A model generated the notes under the pieces. That model made no database searches and was not told where the DNA came from. It saw nothing but the letters and a program-made list of their open reading frames with translations. Source: Anthoceros angustus (lineage: Eukaryota; Streptophyta; Anthocerotopsida; Anthocerotales; Anthocerotaceae). Taken from it: a DNA stretch of 64,000 nt. Positions 10,366 to 23,800 of the stretch are shown piece by piece; the stretch's first letter is position 1, and every line of letters begins with the position of its first letter. The stretch covers positions 1,488,001 to 1,552,000 of the forward strand of contig VJWM01000019.1 of assembly GCA_010909165.1 (NCBI GenBank), read 5' to 3'. The position numbers were made by a program, and so were the translations under genes.

Positions 10366-12083
10366 TGGACAGGAGGCTAGGAATGAGCAAGTTCCAGACT
10401 GAGCTTACTAGGCTACGCTACGCTCCGCTCTGCTCTGCTCACCTCACCCTCAGGATGCTTATGAATTGCTTGCGAAGCCTTCCTGCGATGAAATCTGAGA
10501 CTGGTCAGGCCTGGAGGCGCGCACAAGGCACAGTCTCATGATAAGTGCTGTTTTGGACTGTTGTCTGGGAGTCAGATCTCGTTTCTTACCCAACTACCCC
10601 AGTCTGGCAGGGCACGCTGCACACAAACTCCCCTCCATATGCATGCAGCCATGATCTGTCTGTCCGCAAGTCCCGTCCTGTGGCTCACAATCGGGCAGGG
10701 ATGTGCAGATCACATGATGATAGCTAGCCTGTCTGCCTCTGCACTTTCCGCAACGGGATTTAAAAATTACAGCAATGGTCCAAACGTCCCAACCGCAACG
10801 CCAAATGATTCCCTGTCTTCATCCTTACAATGCATGCTGCTACTGCGCTCTGCAGGCGCTGGCCAAAGCTCATGAGCAGCCGGTCTGCATCCTGCTGCTG
10901 CGCCAATCGACGCGGACCCGGCCCGGCCGCTGGAATCTCCATCTCTCGCCTGTGTGCGCGAATCTTTTCTTATTCCTCTCTTTCTAATCCCCCGGCTCCG
11001 TCCTGGCGCCCCAGCCCAATCCATCAACATCGAGTGCGCATGTACCGGGAAACAGTAAGATTCGGGGCCAAAAGGACTCACCAGCCTCGCATTCCGCAGG
11101 CCGTTGTGCGACGCCTACCGCTCTCTTCTCCTCTCCTCTCTCTGACGCACACAAACCCATCACCCGGGTAACGTCCAGGGAGGCTACTGCCTCTCACATT
11201 CTCACATTCTCATCAGCCTCGCCGCGTGCTCGCATCTTCTCCGTGACTTGCACACAAGCCAAATTGAGAGGTAGACAATCGGGCTCACAGCGTCACACGC
11301 ACAGAGCATGTACATGTTACAAAGCTGACGTCGTCCGGTCCTACCAATTTCTTGACCATGACTACCAGCTGTTCTCATGAGGGTTCTGTTCCCTTCCTTG
11401 GAGGGCAGACGTTTTTATTTTCTCCGCCTGAGCTTCTGGCATGCCAAGATTTTTCTAGATACTGCACTTGGAGGGCTTGCAGAAGATGCATGGGACTCTG
11501 AGTACCTCCTTAGAGCTTGGCTGTGGGACAGTAGTGCAGCGTGTGCATACGTTAAACACGTGCCATCCGGCACTGCTCGAGGGAACACATGGATAGGACG
11601 AGGAAGTCACATGCATGGGAGAAACCAGGCAGGGAGGAAAGTGACAACAGCTGGCATCCCTTCACAGGTTGCCGAGCATAGCTTAATAAACAAGGGAGCC
11701 TCTGACAAACGTATCTGAGTGCAACTCCACTGCGCACTCTGAACGTGGAGGCACGAAGCCTCTACATGGGTGACAACTTGAGGCAGAAGCAACTTTGACC
11801 AGACTCCACACTGAAAGTGACGTTCGCAGGAGAAACAGAGACACTCCGCAGAGAAATATGTGCTCAGGAAGAGTGTGCTCCAATCCGCCCTCTCAGACCA
11901 TGCCAGCCACGAATCTGTTCACAGCAGCGGACAGGCTTTAAAAGTGCTCCAACTGGGATAAACACTCCCTATCCAGTCCTGACACTCAGGTGTGAAAAGC
12001 ACTGACCTTTCAGCTGCATCCCTTTAGCAGGAGAGCCGAGACCCAGGCCCAGTGTGCAAGTGAAATGAAACTTCTTGCACAGT
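10366..12083. other. Intergenic stretch without a supported gene
   Basis: About 1.7 kb between the possible exons at 10.1-10.4 kb and the WDR3 stop codon. Open frames at 10.8-11.2 kb are compositional, overlapping on both strands. A short run of ctctgctctgctc sits near 10430. The part next to 12084 is presumably the WDR3 3' UTR. Confidence 0.45.
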
Positions 12084-15000
12084 TCAGGCAGCCTCTTCAG
12101 GTTTCTTTCGTTTCTTCGTTTTTTGCAGGCTCTGGTGAGGACGTGCGTCTTTCGCACTGGCAAGCTTTGCTCTCACTTCTTGCAGCTTGGAACTCGCATC
12201 TTGGAACGGTGCTTCAGACCTTTCTGCCAGCAGTTGCTGCAATCCATCCACCACAGTGTATTGTAAGCACACAGACAAACTCAGTTTCTTCCCAGTTCTT
12301 TTCTCAGGAATTCGAAGCAGTTTAGAGCTGGAACAGCAAAGTAAAAACCCAGGATGCACCTTAAAATGTCCCATTGCAGCCAGATTGAAGCCAAGGATGT
12401 CCTTAAGTCCCTGAAAGTGCAACCAAAGAGTTGCTCAACCAAGCTGCCAGGAAAGCACGGACATAAACCTAAGCAAAGACAAGGTCCTCACCTGCACACC
12501 CTGGTGAACGTCCCTTTGCAGAGTAGTCAAAAGAGGACGGGCAGCAGCGGTTGAAGTAAGTTGGTCATGATGAAGACGCAGCAGCAAGGTCGTTATTCGG
12601 CACACAAGTTCCACCTATGACGTGTCCATGGAAAAATGAGAACATACTCAGTGCTCAATACACAGGCTAAAGAGTAGTACACATCACACATACATCAACA
12701 GGAGAGTAGATCACCTGATTTCCTTCCGTAAGCCAATCCTTCAGATATCCCATGAGCTTCAAGACATCAGTGAAGGGTAACGTCTGCATCACAAGCAAAA
12801 CATAAGCAAGAGACACAACAGCAAAAACCAAGCCTAGAAACTTCGTAAGTGATGAAATCAACCCCCAGCAGAAAGTATGAACTACAAGGAGCGACATGTA
12901 CCAAGAGAGCTTGTTCCAGATCACTTGGTCGGACAGCTGATACTGTGCGAAGGACATGGAAGGACGGTGAGTAGCCTAGCAGCATGGGATTCGGCTGAAA
13001 AGGGACCACTTTGCCATCTTTCGACTTCCCTTTCTACAAAGGTACAATCCAATATCAGAATCTGCCTGATGTGAAGCTACCAGCACAATGACAAGAGAAG
13101 GATAATGGCAGCTGCATAAGAGCTATTATGACTTGCCAAATGGTCAAACCTTTGTTTCCTTCGACCGTACTAATTCAACTTCAGCTAAGTCCAAAGCTTC
13201 AATAATAGAGTCCACAGCCATTGTGGTTTCCTTTGATTTCTGACCAACAACACTTGCAGCGCCTTCTTCTGTAAGCTCCCCATCACGACGCTGATCTCTA
13301 GCCTCATCTTGTTCAGATTCAAACAGACTTTCTAGTCTCTTCTCTTTTTCCTCCTGAGAGCAGAATTCAACCGAAATACTGTGTTAACATACAGACTCCA
13401 TTTCTCTTTCAAACATCGTTCATTTTTCTACCACCAGATTATACTAGCACCAAGCAACCATAAGCAGCTTGAGATGTCAACTAGAAGACACGTGCACAAA
13501 AACGGGAGACATACAAGACAGGCTCACCTCAAGGAAAAAGGGCTCATCGGTGCGGTTCCATCTGCGAATTGACCTGTCATGTGACCCCGTGACAAGAAAG
13601 TCACCATAGGTGCTCACAGCCAAGGACCACACTTCTGCATGATGGCCGCCTAGAGTCAGCAGCAATTCAAACTTATCGGCATCCCAATATTTTACAAGGC
13701 GGTCTTTACTGACGCTGAAGAAGTAATGGGTGTTTCGAACAAACTGAATTCCTACAACACTGAAACAGATAGTTGAACAAAAATGTCAGTCTCAGCAGGT
13801 TCCTGAACAGAGTAATCTGCAGATTGCATGAAGATAAGACTAGTCAGAACCTGAAGCTTACAAGTAGAAAGGACAAAAAAGGACCCCAGAATAACATCCT
13901 TACTAGTCAGTGTGCGCGAATAAGGACTTGTGCAAATCTCCGAAATCCATTCCCCAGATCTTAACATTCTTGTCCGCAGAGCCACTTGCAAGTAGTGTTG
14001 CATCGGAGGAGATGTCCATGCAAAGCACAGGGAGCTTATGTCCATACAATTGGAATACAAACTTGAATGAGTCTGCAAGAAAGACCTGCAAATGAAGAGG
14101 AGTTAAGGTGATGCACACCACAACATGGATTGCAAAAGCGCTCTAACATCTGTTCTGTGCCAAGAAAGCCACTGAAACCGGCTCAATACTTGCCCTGATT
14201 TGAGAGTCTTGTTGAGCAACAGCCAGAAATTTTCCATCTGGACTGAACCTTACGCACAGCACATCGCTTTCTTGCATATCAATCCCACCAACAGGTTTGA
14301 TAGTAAGATGCTTCACTGTCTGCAATACAAGATACTCACAACCACAACGTAAGGTGGATTCCATGGGAAACATGACAAATAATGTTGCAGAATTTGTGGC
14401 GTATGATCAGATAAATAACAACAATGATCAAAGCAAGAGATAACATCATACCTCGCCGCTCTCTTGCACCATGTCATATTCCCAAAGTTTAACTTGTTTG
14501 TCGCTACTACCACTGGCAAATCCGGACCCATCGGGTCTTGGCGTGATTGACCATATAGCAGCACTATGAGCATTAATTTTCTTGATGCATTGGGCTGCAT
14601 TAATATCAAAGAGCTCTATTGTCCCCTCTTTGGTCCCAATAACAACATGTTTATCTCCTGGGACAAAAAGACCAGTGACAGCATAGCCTGAATCCATCGT
14701 TCGAATACACTCATATGTGTGTGGATTCCAGATCTTCACCAGATTATGACTCGTTGTCATCAGATAGCTGCCATTTGTACTGAGAACCACGGCTCGAATA
14801 GTTGTCCTGTGGCCCGGGAGCTCAATCACATGTGTGCGAGAAGTTGAATCGGTTTGAAGGTCATGAACTTCTAAACTATTATTGTGCAGAGACACAGCAA
14901 TAGTCCCTCGGATCCCCTTTCTTGATGGAACAGGTGAGAAAGCAAATGATCGGATCTTCTGCTTGGACCGAAATACTTGTAGCAACTCAAACTCATCTGC

Positions 15001-16228
15001 AGCTGAGATCTCTAGAGTCTCACCAGATACCACCTTCTCCTCATGGACCGCATCATCTGCTGGATCGGACCCAGTCTTCACTTTAGCAGCTTTCTCTTGT
15101 TTCCTCTTCTTCCTGCGTTTTGCCTTCTTCACAGCTTCAGACCTGTCCCTAAGTTTGTATATTTCCACACACTTACCAGCCTCTTGACAGCCCAGGAGGG
15201 ATCCAGCTACATTGAAGCGCACAGTAATAACACGTTCAGAACTCTGGCGTTTAACGGTACCAAGAGGCCGTAGCACGTCCCATCTAATTGGTCTGGCCTG
15301 CTTCCCATTCTCAGCTACCTCTCCATGGACTCGTTCTTCAGCATCATTAAATTCATCAGCAATGGAGTACACACGGAGCTCTGGGTCTACTGAGCCAGTG
15401 ACCAGATGATTCTCTGATGGGTCTGCATCAAGAGACCATACTTCCCCATGGTGGTCGACAATAGTCTGGATGCAGTGCTGCGTGTCTAAGTCCCAGACAC
15501 GAACAAAAGTGTCTTTCGAGCAACTCACTAGCCTTCTTCCTTTCTCCAAAAACAATACGTCGCAGACCTGTGGCATCACTCTTAGCACCAATTGACAACA
15601 TTTCACGAAGTATGTTACTTTGCAGTAAAGACTGACGACAATCACAGACAACGCAGCGGTGGGCAGTGAGTTCACAAACCTGATCACGGTGGCCGCGAAG
15701 TCGAACAAGACCTGCCTCAGCCACAGCATCCCAGACAATAATGTCGGTGTCTTTACTGCCTGATGCTATCAGGGAGCCAGTTAAGTTATAGCGCAGGGCA
15801 GTGACTGCTGACTTGTGCCCAGCGAGAGTGGTCTCCGACGTGCCCTTGACGATGTCCCAAATCCTGATAGAGCCATCACTATAGCCCACCGCCACCTTAC
15901 ACAAACATAACAGGAATGCATCAGCAATTTAATCCAGGCTTGGCAGAAAATCCAGGCTCAGTCAATCCTGACCGAAGAAACTTACCAGAGAATCCGCCGA
16001 CGGCATGCAGGCTATGGAGGTGACCGCAGGGAGAGCAGCTCCAGACCCCGACCCAGCGGGCGATAATTTTTGCACGCATTTGCCCTGCCGGACATTCCAC
16101 ACCTCGAACTGCTCCAAAGCTCCCACAAGCAGGAGCTTTCCTGTATTGTCGTAGCAGACGTTGGATGCCGGAGACACCACCACACCGAAAGCGGCGTCAT
16201 GCTCGTACCTCAGGTAGGCCTTCACCAT
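12084..16228 (-). CDS. WDR3: WD-repeat protein 3 / UTP12, U3 snoRNP (SSU processome) component
   Basis: Twelve exons: 16228..15986, 15895..15680, 15567..14452, 14319..14194, 14085..13904, 13759..13528, 13353..13150, 13033..12902, 12783..12715, 12614..12492, 12410..12360, 12236..12084. Total 948 residues, the usual family length; every phase agrees. The start gives MVKAYLRYE..., the classic N-terminus; a TTG nine bases upstream is not a start. Tandem WD40 repeats fill most of the protein (for example [58 protein letters not shown]). A basic [10 protein letters not shown] stretch interrupts the middle, and a helical Utp12 domain ([26 protein letters not shown]-like ILGFNLAAM) ends in a basic tail. 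In yeast and animals it joins the PWP2/UTP-B subcomplex on nascent 18S pre-rRNA in the nucleolus. Exon 4 ends in a GC donor. Confidence 0.95.
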
Positions 16229-16678
16229 GGCCACCAATTCTCTGGACAGTTTGCCTCTCTGTTAATGCATATATACACAAATTTCCGATTGCAGCTCGGT
16301 ACTCTGCCTTGGAGCCTTAAACCCTTCTAAAACCTTTAGGTCACAAAGCAGTCCCCAACGACCAGAAAGCCGGCCCGGCTACTGGAGCTCCGATGACGAG
16401 GAAGCGTACGCACGCTGCAAAATCTCCTCAAGCAGAAGAGACCAACCCACCGAAGGCAACGTCATTTTCGCACTTCAAGTAGGCTTTCGCTTCAACTCCC
16501 AAGTTCCTGGAAGAGATGCCTTCCTTTTCAGTGCCTATGAAATCGCTGCAGAGATGCCTTCCTTTATAGTGCTTATGTATGCATAGATGCCTATAGCCTA
16601 GTCAAGTCTGGTACTTTGCATACGAGTCTTATACCCTTCCACAGCCTTTAGGTCACCAGGTAGGCCGTGACAACGTCG
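16229..16678. promoter_or_regulatory. Shared WDR3/BCP1 promoter with internal tandem duplication
   Basis: 450 bp separate the divergent start codons. Sequence from about 16170 to 16430 (WDR3 exon 1, leader and a BCP1-start-like segment) recurs imperfectly at about 16435-16735. Matching pairs include gtcatgctcgtacctcaggt / gtcattttcgcacttcaagt, acctttaggtca / gcctttaggtca, and ctggagctccgatg / ctgcagctccaatg. Within the second copy a 38-bp unit beginning agagatgccttcctttt is doubled. No strong TATA box is visible. The arrangement suggests one bidirectional promoter that was duplicated in tandem, leaving relict starts of each gene inside. Confidence 0.7.
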
Positions 16679-17722
16679 ATGCCGGCTCCTGCAGCTCCAA
16701 TGGGGAAGAAGCGGAAGCAGGTGGAAAAGCCGTCTGAAGAAAAGTTCGAATCGGAATCTGGAGAGGCGGAATCAGAGTCAGCAGAGGCAAAATCGGAGTC
16801 CGGAGAGGCAGAATCGGGGTCCGGAGAGGGAGAATCGGATTCAGGAGAAGCAGAGTCCGAGTCCGAGTCCGAGTCCGGAGAATCCTCACCGGAGCCTGAG
16901 TCCGAGTCCGACTCCCAGGACGGGTCAGAGGCGGAGGAGATTGTGAATGTGGACTTCGAGTTCTTCGACCCCAAGCAGGAGGACTTTCACGGCGTCAAGG
17001 CGCTGCTCAAAGTGTACCTGGACGACACGAATTGGGATCTTTCAGGATTTGTGGACGTGGTGCTAGCTCAGACAACCGTGGGAAGTGTGATCAAGACAGT
17101 GGACGAGGACACTCCCATCGGAGTTGTCACGGCTCTTAATCTTGCCAGATACGGGAATTCGGCGTGCCTGAAGCAGGTGCGGGAGTACCTGCTGAAGCAC
17201 AGTAGCAACAAGCCGGAGGTGCTGGCTCTCTGGGACCAGACAAGGGCCAAGCACGTAGGCTTGATTGTTAGCGAACGCGTCATCAACGTCCCCGTTGAGC
17301 TCGTTACTCCCTTGTTCGAAGGCTTGTTCGATGAGATTGGCTGGGCCGTGACGGATGAGCCCACACAGGAGCTGCGGAAGTCGTTCAAGTTCAAGCGCTA
17401 CTTGATTTTGACAAGGGTGTATGAAGAGATCCCTGCCAACTTAACTAGGGGATCGTCTCACAAGAAGAAGGGGAAGAAGCTGAAAGCCGTAGTGCTTTCG
17501 GAGGTACCTTCATCTCAAAGTCCGCTCATATATGCTAAAGTGGAGGACGAGATTTTCCATGCTTTGAGCTCCTGGTCGTTCACCTTTCCTGTCAAGGCAG
17601 AGGCACTAGCTGCGCACGAATCCAAAGGAATGAGACAATTGCGGCTTGTGATGGAAGTAGATGCTTCCAAAATTCCAACCTTCAGGACGAAGTTGAAGGA
17701 CCTTTGCGATACAGGAGTTTAA
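16679..17722 (+). CDS. BCP1: BCP1/BCCIP family protein
   Basis: Single exon, 347 residues from ATG 16679; a second ATG at 16700 (MGKKRKQ) is an equally good start and is the one echoed in the duplicated promoter. Residues 1-15 and 8-20 carry a basic KKRKQ motif. Then comes a long Glu/Ser tract of ESE, GEAE and SGE units encoded by a gag-tcc-type microsatellite, typical of the acidic N-terminus of this family. The conserved globular region starts near VDFEFFDPKQEDFHG and continues with GVVTALNL, YLILTRVYEE and a C-terminal ELRLVMEVD-like strand. Yeast Bcp1 is needed for Mss4 nuclear export and chaperones Rpl23; the animal relative BCCIP binds BRCA2 and p21 and works in 60S assembly. Its stop is 170 bp from the TOP2 stop. 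Confidence 0.93.
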   Translation: MPAPAAPMGKKRKQVEKPSEEKFESESGEAESESAEAKSESGEAESGSGEGESDSGEAESESESESGESSPEPESESDSQDGSEAEEIVNVDFEFFDPKQEDFHGVKALLKVYLDDTNWDLSGFVDVVLAQTTVGSVIKTVDEDTPIGVVTALNLARYGNSACLKQVREYLLKHSSNKPEVLALWDQTRAKHVGLIVSERVINVPVELVTPLFEGLFDEIGWAVTDEPTQELRKSFKFKRYLILTRVYEEIPANLTRGSSHKKKGKKLKAVVLSEVPSSQSPLIYAKVEDEIFHALSSWSFTFPVKAEALAAHESKGMRQLRLVMEVDASKIPTFRTKLKDLCDTGV

Positions 17723-17892
17723 GTTTATCTTGGGATAGTTGCTATTGTACACACTCAGTCTTCAAAGGGAGGATTGTTTAACTAGTAAAGACTAAAACTT
17801 AGAGGACAGGTGGTCACAATTACAGACTGAGCCATAGGGAATTTTACAAGGGGTAAAACGCCTCCGAATTCACAAGCCGGACATCAAGGGCT

Positions 17893-20800
17893 TCAACCCT
17901 CGAAGTCGTCATCCTCACTTGCACTCTCAATCTCATCGTCACTGTCGCCCAGATCAACATACTGGGCAGGTCGGGTTGTTCTCCTGGGGCGAGCTTCAAC
18001 TGGGGCCGGGGCGAAATCTGGGACCGATGTCGGCTTGGGCATGTTCTTGGTCACAGAAGCACTCTTCTTGTTGAAAGGTGAAATTCGAAGCTTCCTGACT
18101 TTAACCTCCGGAGGCTTCACGGCTGGAACCTCGTCCAGGGATGTAGCTTCATCTTCCGAAGTCAGGTCAGTAACTGCTGCCTTCTTTCCTCGCTTCTGGC
18201 CAGCTGCTTTGGTTGCTGGCGCCTTAGCTTTGGGCGCTGCAGCTGCCTTCTTTGCAGCTGGCTTCCTGCCCTTGACGGCTACGGGGCTTGATTCCTTCTC
18301 TTTAACGGGATCGAAGTCATCCTCACTGTCTGATATCACCTGTGCCTTCCTCCCCTTTCCTGTTGCCTGTCTCTTGGGAGCTGCCTTTTTGGGAGATTCT
18401 TCTGAATTGTCCTCAGAAGCCTCTTCAACGTCAGACAGCTCGTGTCCAAAAGTTGGCACCTCCAAGTTGGCGTCTTCATCATCTGACAAAGACGTAACCT
18501 CAGTTGTGACAAGTGGGTTAGCTGCTGCTCCGGTAGTCGGAACATCACCTGCGGGAAAGGATTACCACATTGTAAGACTTGATACAAACGACTAGTTACG
18601 GTGGGCAATTCGGGATAAGCTGCAAATTCATCCAACAACGCACCTGCATCCTTCCTGGAATAAGCAGCCAAACGGTCACGCAAGCTGACGCCGAGACCTT
18701 CGTCTTCAGTATCACTATCCGCTGCCGGGCGTGAAGCCTGAAACCAAGTTCAGTCAGTGTTTACTGATCCCCCCTTATGCAAGACACACTACAATAGCCC
18801 ACGGTCCTCACCTGGGCCTTCGTAGCTCCCTTCTGTCGACCACCTTGCCCTGATGCAGCGCTTTCTGCAAGACAGCATAGTTGCCATAGCCTGTGTTAGT
18901 GGGCCGCATAATTTGATTCAGTGTTTCACTGACTGGACACTGATGACGACTGCCAACTTACTCTTCGGAACGGCAGCGGTGGCAGTGGGAGGCTTTGGAT
19001 CTGCTTTCTTGGCTTTTGTCTCCTTCTTAACAGCCTTGCGCTTGAAAGCAGCAGCACCCTCGTTGGCCATGTGTTTCAAGTCGTACTCTTCCTCCTTAGC
19101 CTCCTCGAGCTCTTGTGCCTGCACACCAATCGTTAGTGCAAACCTTCAATGACCGAGTCCTGGCTACCGGCCTACCTTCCTGTAAAACCGCATGGGGCAA
19201 CAGAACGTACATCTAGCTGCTCAATGAATTGGTCCAGATCCTTCTCCCAGAGAGAACTGGGCGAGCTGCTCTTCAAAGCTTCAACATCCGCCTCTGTTTT
19301 TTCCTTCTGCTGAATCAACTCCTGTACTTTCTCCCAGGTAAGAGTACCAATGGCCATAGACAGCAGATACTCATAGTCCCCAGCACGGGAAACATTGCCG
19401 TCCAACTCATTGGCCTCTTCACCTTCGGGATTGTCTTCTGCCCCAGCTACTCTCGGTTCCGCGTTCTTCACCTTCTTGGGAAATGGTGTGAATCCTTTCC
19501 TCTTCAGTTCTTCCAGCAGGTCGGCGCGCTTCCTGTTGCTCACAACAACCTCCCCCTTCACCACTGCCAGAATAAACCGAACTTTGTTGTCGATTTTCCG
19601 GAGCTCCAGTTGGAGATTGCTGAGCTGCACAGCCTGTTGTAGTGACATACGCTCAATGTTATTAACGTTCGAATGACGGATGTATTAAGCAACGGCAAAT
19701 TGCATCACATCAGCTCACCTTGCGCTTAACGTAGAAGTCGAACCGAATGTGGTAGAACGCCTCCAAGACTGTATTCTAGTCAAGTACAACAGAGATGATC
19801 TCCCTAGGTAAGAGAACCAAACGAATCACGATTAAGATTATAGAATGCATGTGTTGAGGATACTTTGCTCCGGAGTGTCATATTTCTGAATAATTCCCTG
19901 GGCGTCAAACAGATGCATGTTGCTCGTACTGATAGTGGTTGTCAGCTTAAATTTCTTGGTAAGCCCTTCCTGTAAGGCCAGTGCCATGTTCTCTTCGGAG
20001 AGGGAAACCTCGAAATGAACTCGGGTATCTGTGTTGTGTTCTCTGTAGTCCTGTTACAAACATGTGTTCGTCAGATAATGCTAAACCCAGGCTGTATACA
20101 AGTTCCATGGACTGTGCACGAACCTTTATGAAAGGCTCTTTGATCTTCTCAGTTCCAACCATCAAGCCCTCCAGAAATTCCTTGTAGTCCTGGGTCCACT
20201 TCCGCACAGGCAATTCAGATATTTTCAAGGTAGTTTCATTCACTTCTTCAATGACACCAGTGATGGTGTATGACACGCCAGTGTCCTTCGTGGCAGAACG
20301 CTCCACCGTTCCCTGCTCCAGGGAAGGTTAAGGCCGACGTGGAGTCAATAATCGACGATTGGATTACGTGAATTCCATCTGCAAATTGAAAGAGGTTTAT
20401 TACCTTGAAACCTTTGTACCAAGGGTCCATCGGCTCCATGGGCTGGCCAGCCAGAAGGCGTCTTATGTTGGCGACAATATCACGGGGGTTGTAGTTGGGC
20501 ACAAACGAGCTCCACCCTGTCCCAATACCTTCACTCCCGTTTACGAGGACCAGTGGCAAAATCGGAACATACCTGTGAATACAGCACCGTCAGTCATGCA
20601 TGGGATCCACAACGACAGAAAAGTAATTCATTTAGACCTGTGGGGTACACTGACCAACTTGGCTCAACCGACTGCCCGTCGTCCGTGAGGTAATTTAGCA
20701 GTATGTCATCGGCCTCTGGGAAGATGCAACGAGTGAGCGGGGCGAGACACGTGAACACGTATCGGGCGCTGGCAGCATCCTTCCCTCCCTGCAGTCAGAT

Positions 20801-23800
20801 AGTGTGAAGCTTCGAACAGGATATAGACAGGTTTTCTGTGTTCACAAATGTGGTCAGGAAAGCTTGCCTGATTCCGAGTCCCAAACTGACCCACAGGCTG
20901 AAAGAGGTTGATATTGTTGCTACCAACAAAGTTCTGAGCCATGCCAATGATTGTGGTCTGAATATTCGTCTCCCCATGATGATAGGCTGATTGCTCCGAA
21001 ACGAAACCAGAAAACTGTGCAACCTGCATGGCCGACGGAGGAGGCTGAAATTTGGAAGAAAGATTCGGAAAACCAATCTGTGTCACTAACAACATTCCTG
21101 CTCAATCATACCTTGGCTTGCTTTACAAATTTCCGCTTGAACGAGCAAAATAGAATTTTTCGTTGACCTGGCTTTAGCCCATCAACCATAGACGGGATAG
21201 ATCTTGACAGGTCAGCCATAGAGAAAAGTATCAACTCCTTGTTGACAAAGTCGCTGTACTTAATGGGGCCCCCACTTTGATCAAGGAATGTACCCGGCTT
21301 TGAGATACAATCCGAAAAAACAGAGTCAGATACGACGGATAGTTTAGGCAGCAGGGAAATCCGAATCATGCATTCATACCCTAAACTGGCGTAGCCAGCT
21401 TTTGCGTGCATCAATTTTTTTCTTGCTGAATGCCATTTCGATGGCCTCGCCATCCCCTTCATCCTCCCATGTGAAATCCTTCTTATGCCGAACCAGATCC
21501 CGGAAATACTCCTTGCCCTCCTTAGAAGTACTTGTTCCCAGACCCTGTGTTTGGCATGACAGAATTAAGGCTGTTTCGAAGCCGGGCCTAGATTCTACCC
21601 TGGAAGAAGAAACAAGCGCGGACCTTATAGTACTTGATTGTCCACCCTTTCGTGTCGCCATTAAGGGATTCCTTCCATGCTTCGTACTCCGGAAGAGTGT
21701 AGAAAGCAAGCACTCTACCACCCTTGTGTGTAGCCTGAAGTCAGGAGCAACACCAAATCTAAGCTTCGAAGTATGACAACAGGAATTGAAGGCATGTCAT
21801 AAAGCAGTCTCCAGTACAGGGAAGAGATGTTCGAACCTTCACGATTGGTGTTATGAACTCTACAAGGAACTGTGGAACTTTCAAGAGGGAAGGCCAGAAT
21901 GTATGGATGAAGTTGATGAGAAGACCTTTGATGTGAGAGCCATCGTGATCCTGCAAAGTTTGAGGGAGAAATTCAGAACAGCAGAGCGGCTGCAACTAAG
22001 AACTTTCTGGGAAAAAAAAAAACCTGTATCACGTGAGCGCGCCAGCGAGTCAAACCTGATCGGTCATGATCATAAGGTGGCCATAGCGCAAAGTTTTGGT
22101 GCTGTCATAATCTTTACCATGCTGCAACCCAAGTATACGCTTTATGTTATTGATCTCAGCATTCTCCATTATCTGCTTGTGTGTTGCTTCTCGAACATTG
22201 AGCAGCTTGCCACGAAGTGGAAAGACGCCATATCTGTTACGTCCAACCACACTGATTCCTGCCATCTGCAAAAGCCGACGGAGTTCGCACAGTTAAGAGT
22301 CCAGTACAGTTCAGAGATATCTGGCAAAAGAAATTCATAGACGTAATCTCACAGCAAACGATTTTGCTGAATCTCCTTCGGTGAGAATTAAGGTGCAGCT
22401 CTCTGAATTTCTTCCACCGGCATCATTTGCATCATCCAGCTTTGGAATTCCAGTAAGCCGCTGACGCTTAGCTCCGTCATTTTTCTTGAGCTCCTTGCTT
22501 TGTTTGAAGTCTGCCCAGGAAAGGACATTCTCCACAATACCACATCTCGCAACTGTCCAGTCTCCACAGTAAGAATTGCAACTTGACGCAGAAACCTGTG
22601 AATCAAAGCAAAAGCGGGGAGAAATCCCTGGGCCTACCATCCTTCAGAAACTTCTGCGAGAGTTCACACTTGGAACCAAAACTTCCCTGACGAGTTGTCA
22701 AGGTCTCTTTGGTCTGGGAATCAAATGCTGGGTTGTCAATGAGAGAATTGACAAAAACCCACAGGTGATTGCGGATCTGGAAATTCTTCACGCCTGCATT
22801 CTTGTTCTTCTTCAACACCAAGGCCAGCACATGGCTGACAATCTGATCCGCTACATACTGCACATGACTTCCACCTTTTATCGTTGCGATGCTGTTCACA
22901 AAGCTCACCTGCAACAGAAAGACGTCTATTTGAGGGTGCCAGAGCATCCTAATCCATGAGGAACATCAAACCTCAAGATTGCTGTTTCAAAATCAGCGAG
23001 CTTACTTGCTGGAACTGGCCATCACTAAGACTGACACAAACTTCCCAGCGATCATTCACTCGCTCATATATCCTGCAGCCGTAATTCGCAGTGATGCCAC
23101 AACAACCTCTTGCATTTCAAATCCAAACAGAATGCCCAGAAACGTAACGGAGCATCCATCCAACCTGACAGGAGTATCCTCCTCCTTCCCTGTCGACGCC
23201 AGATACAAACTGACATAATCGCTGAAGGACTTGATGGGCAGCTTCTGACCATTGAGTTCAACTTTCACTGTCTTCCCGAGACAGCCAGAAATATCCACAA
23301 CACGCTTGCTCATCAGAGCCACCACATCAGCCTCCAGGTGGGTCATATTAAACTTGGCAAGGTCTGGCTTGAAAGTCACTTTGGTCCAGTTCTCAGAAGC
23401 CTTGCATTTCTCAATAACGGGATCGGACTTCTCCGACATGTTAGAACTAAAGACCTGTCCACAACAAGATCCCATCAGCCCCCAAACAATTCAAACACCA
23501 AGACATCAACAACAATAACGAAAGGGAGGAAATGCACAGAAATCCCCACCTGCTTGTACTTCCGCATGCGCTTCCCATCCGCAGTCTCGATGACAAACTG
23601 CTGCGAGAAAATGTTGGCCAGCTTAGCCCCGTACCCGTTGCGCCCGCCGGTGGTTTTCTTCTCACTGTCATCATAGTTGCTACTGGTAAGCAGGTGCCCG
23701 AAGATCATCTCGGGCACATACACGCCCTCCTCCTGGTGAATTTCCACGGGCACCCCGGCGCCGTTGTTGTACACGCTGATGCAGTTCTGCTCCACGTCGA

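Noticed and set aside
9975-10541. Plus-strand frame of 188 codons
   Set aside because: It opens with TTG, has no domain, runs antisense to a better two-exon reading, and shows no ATG or splice context.
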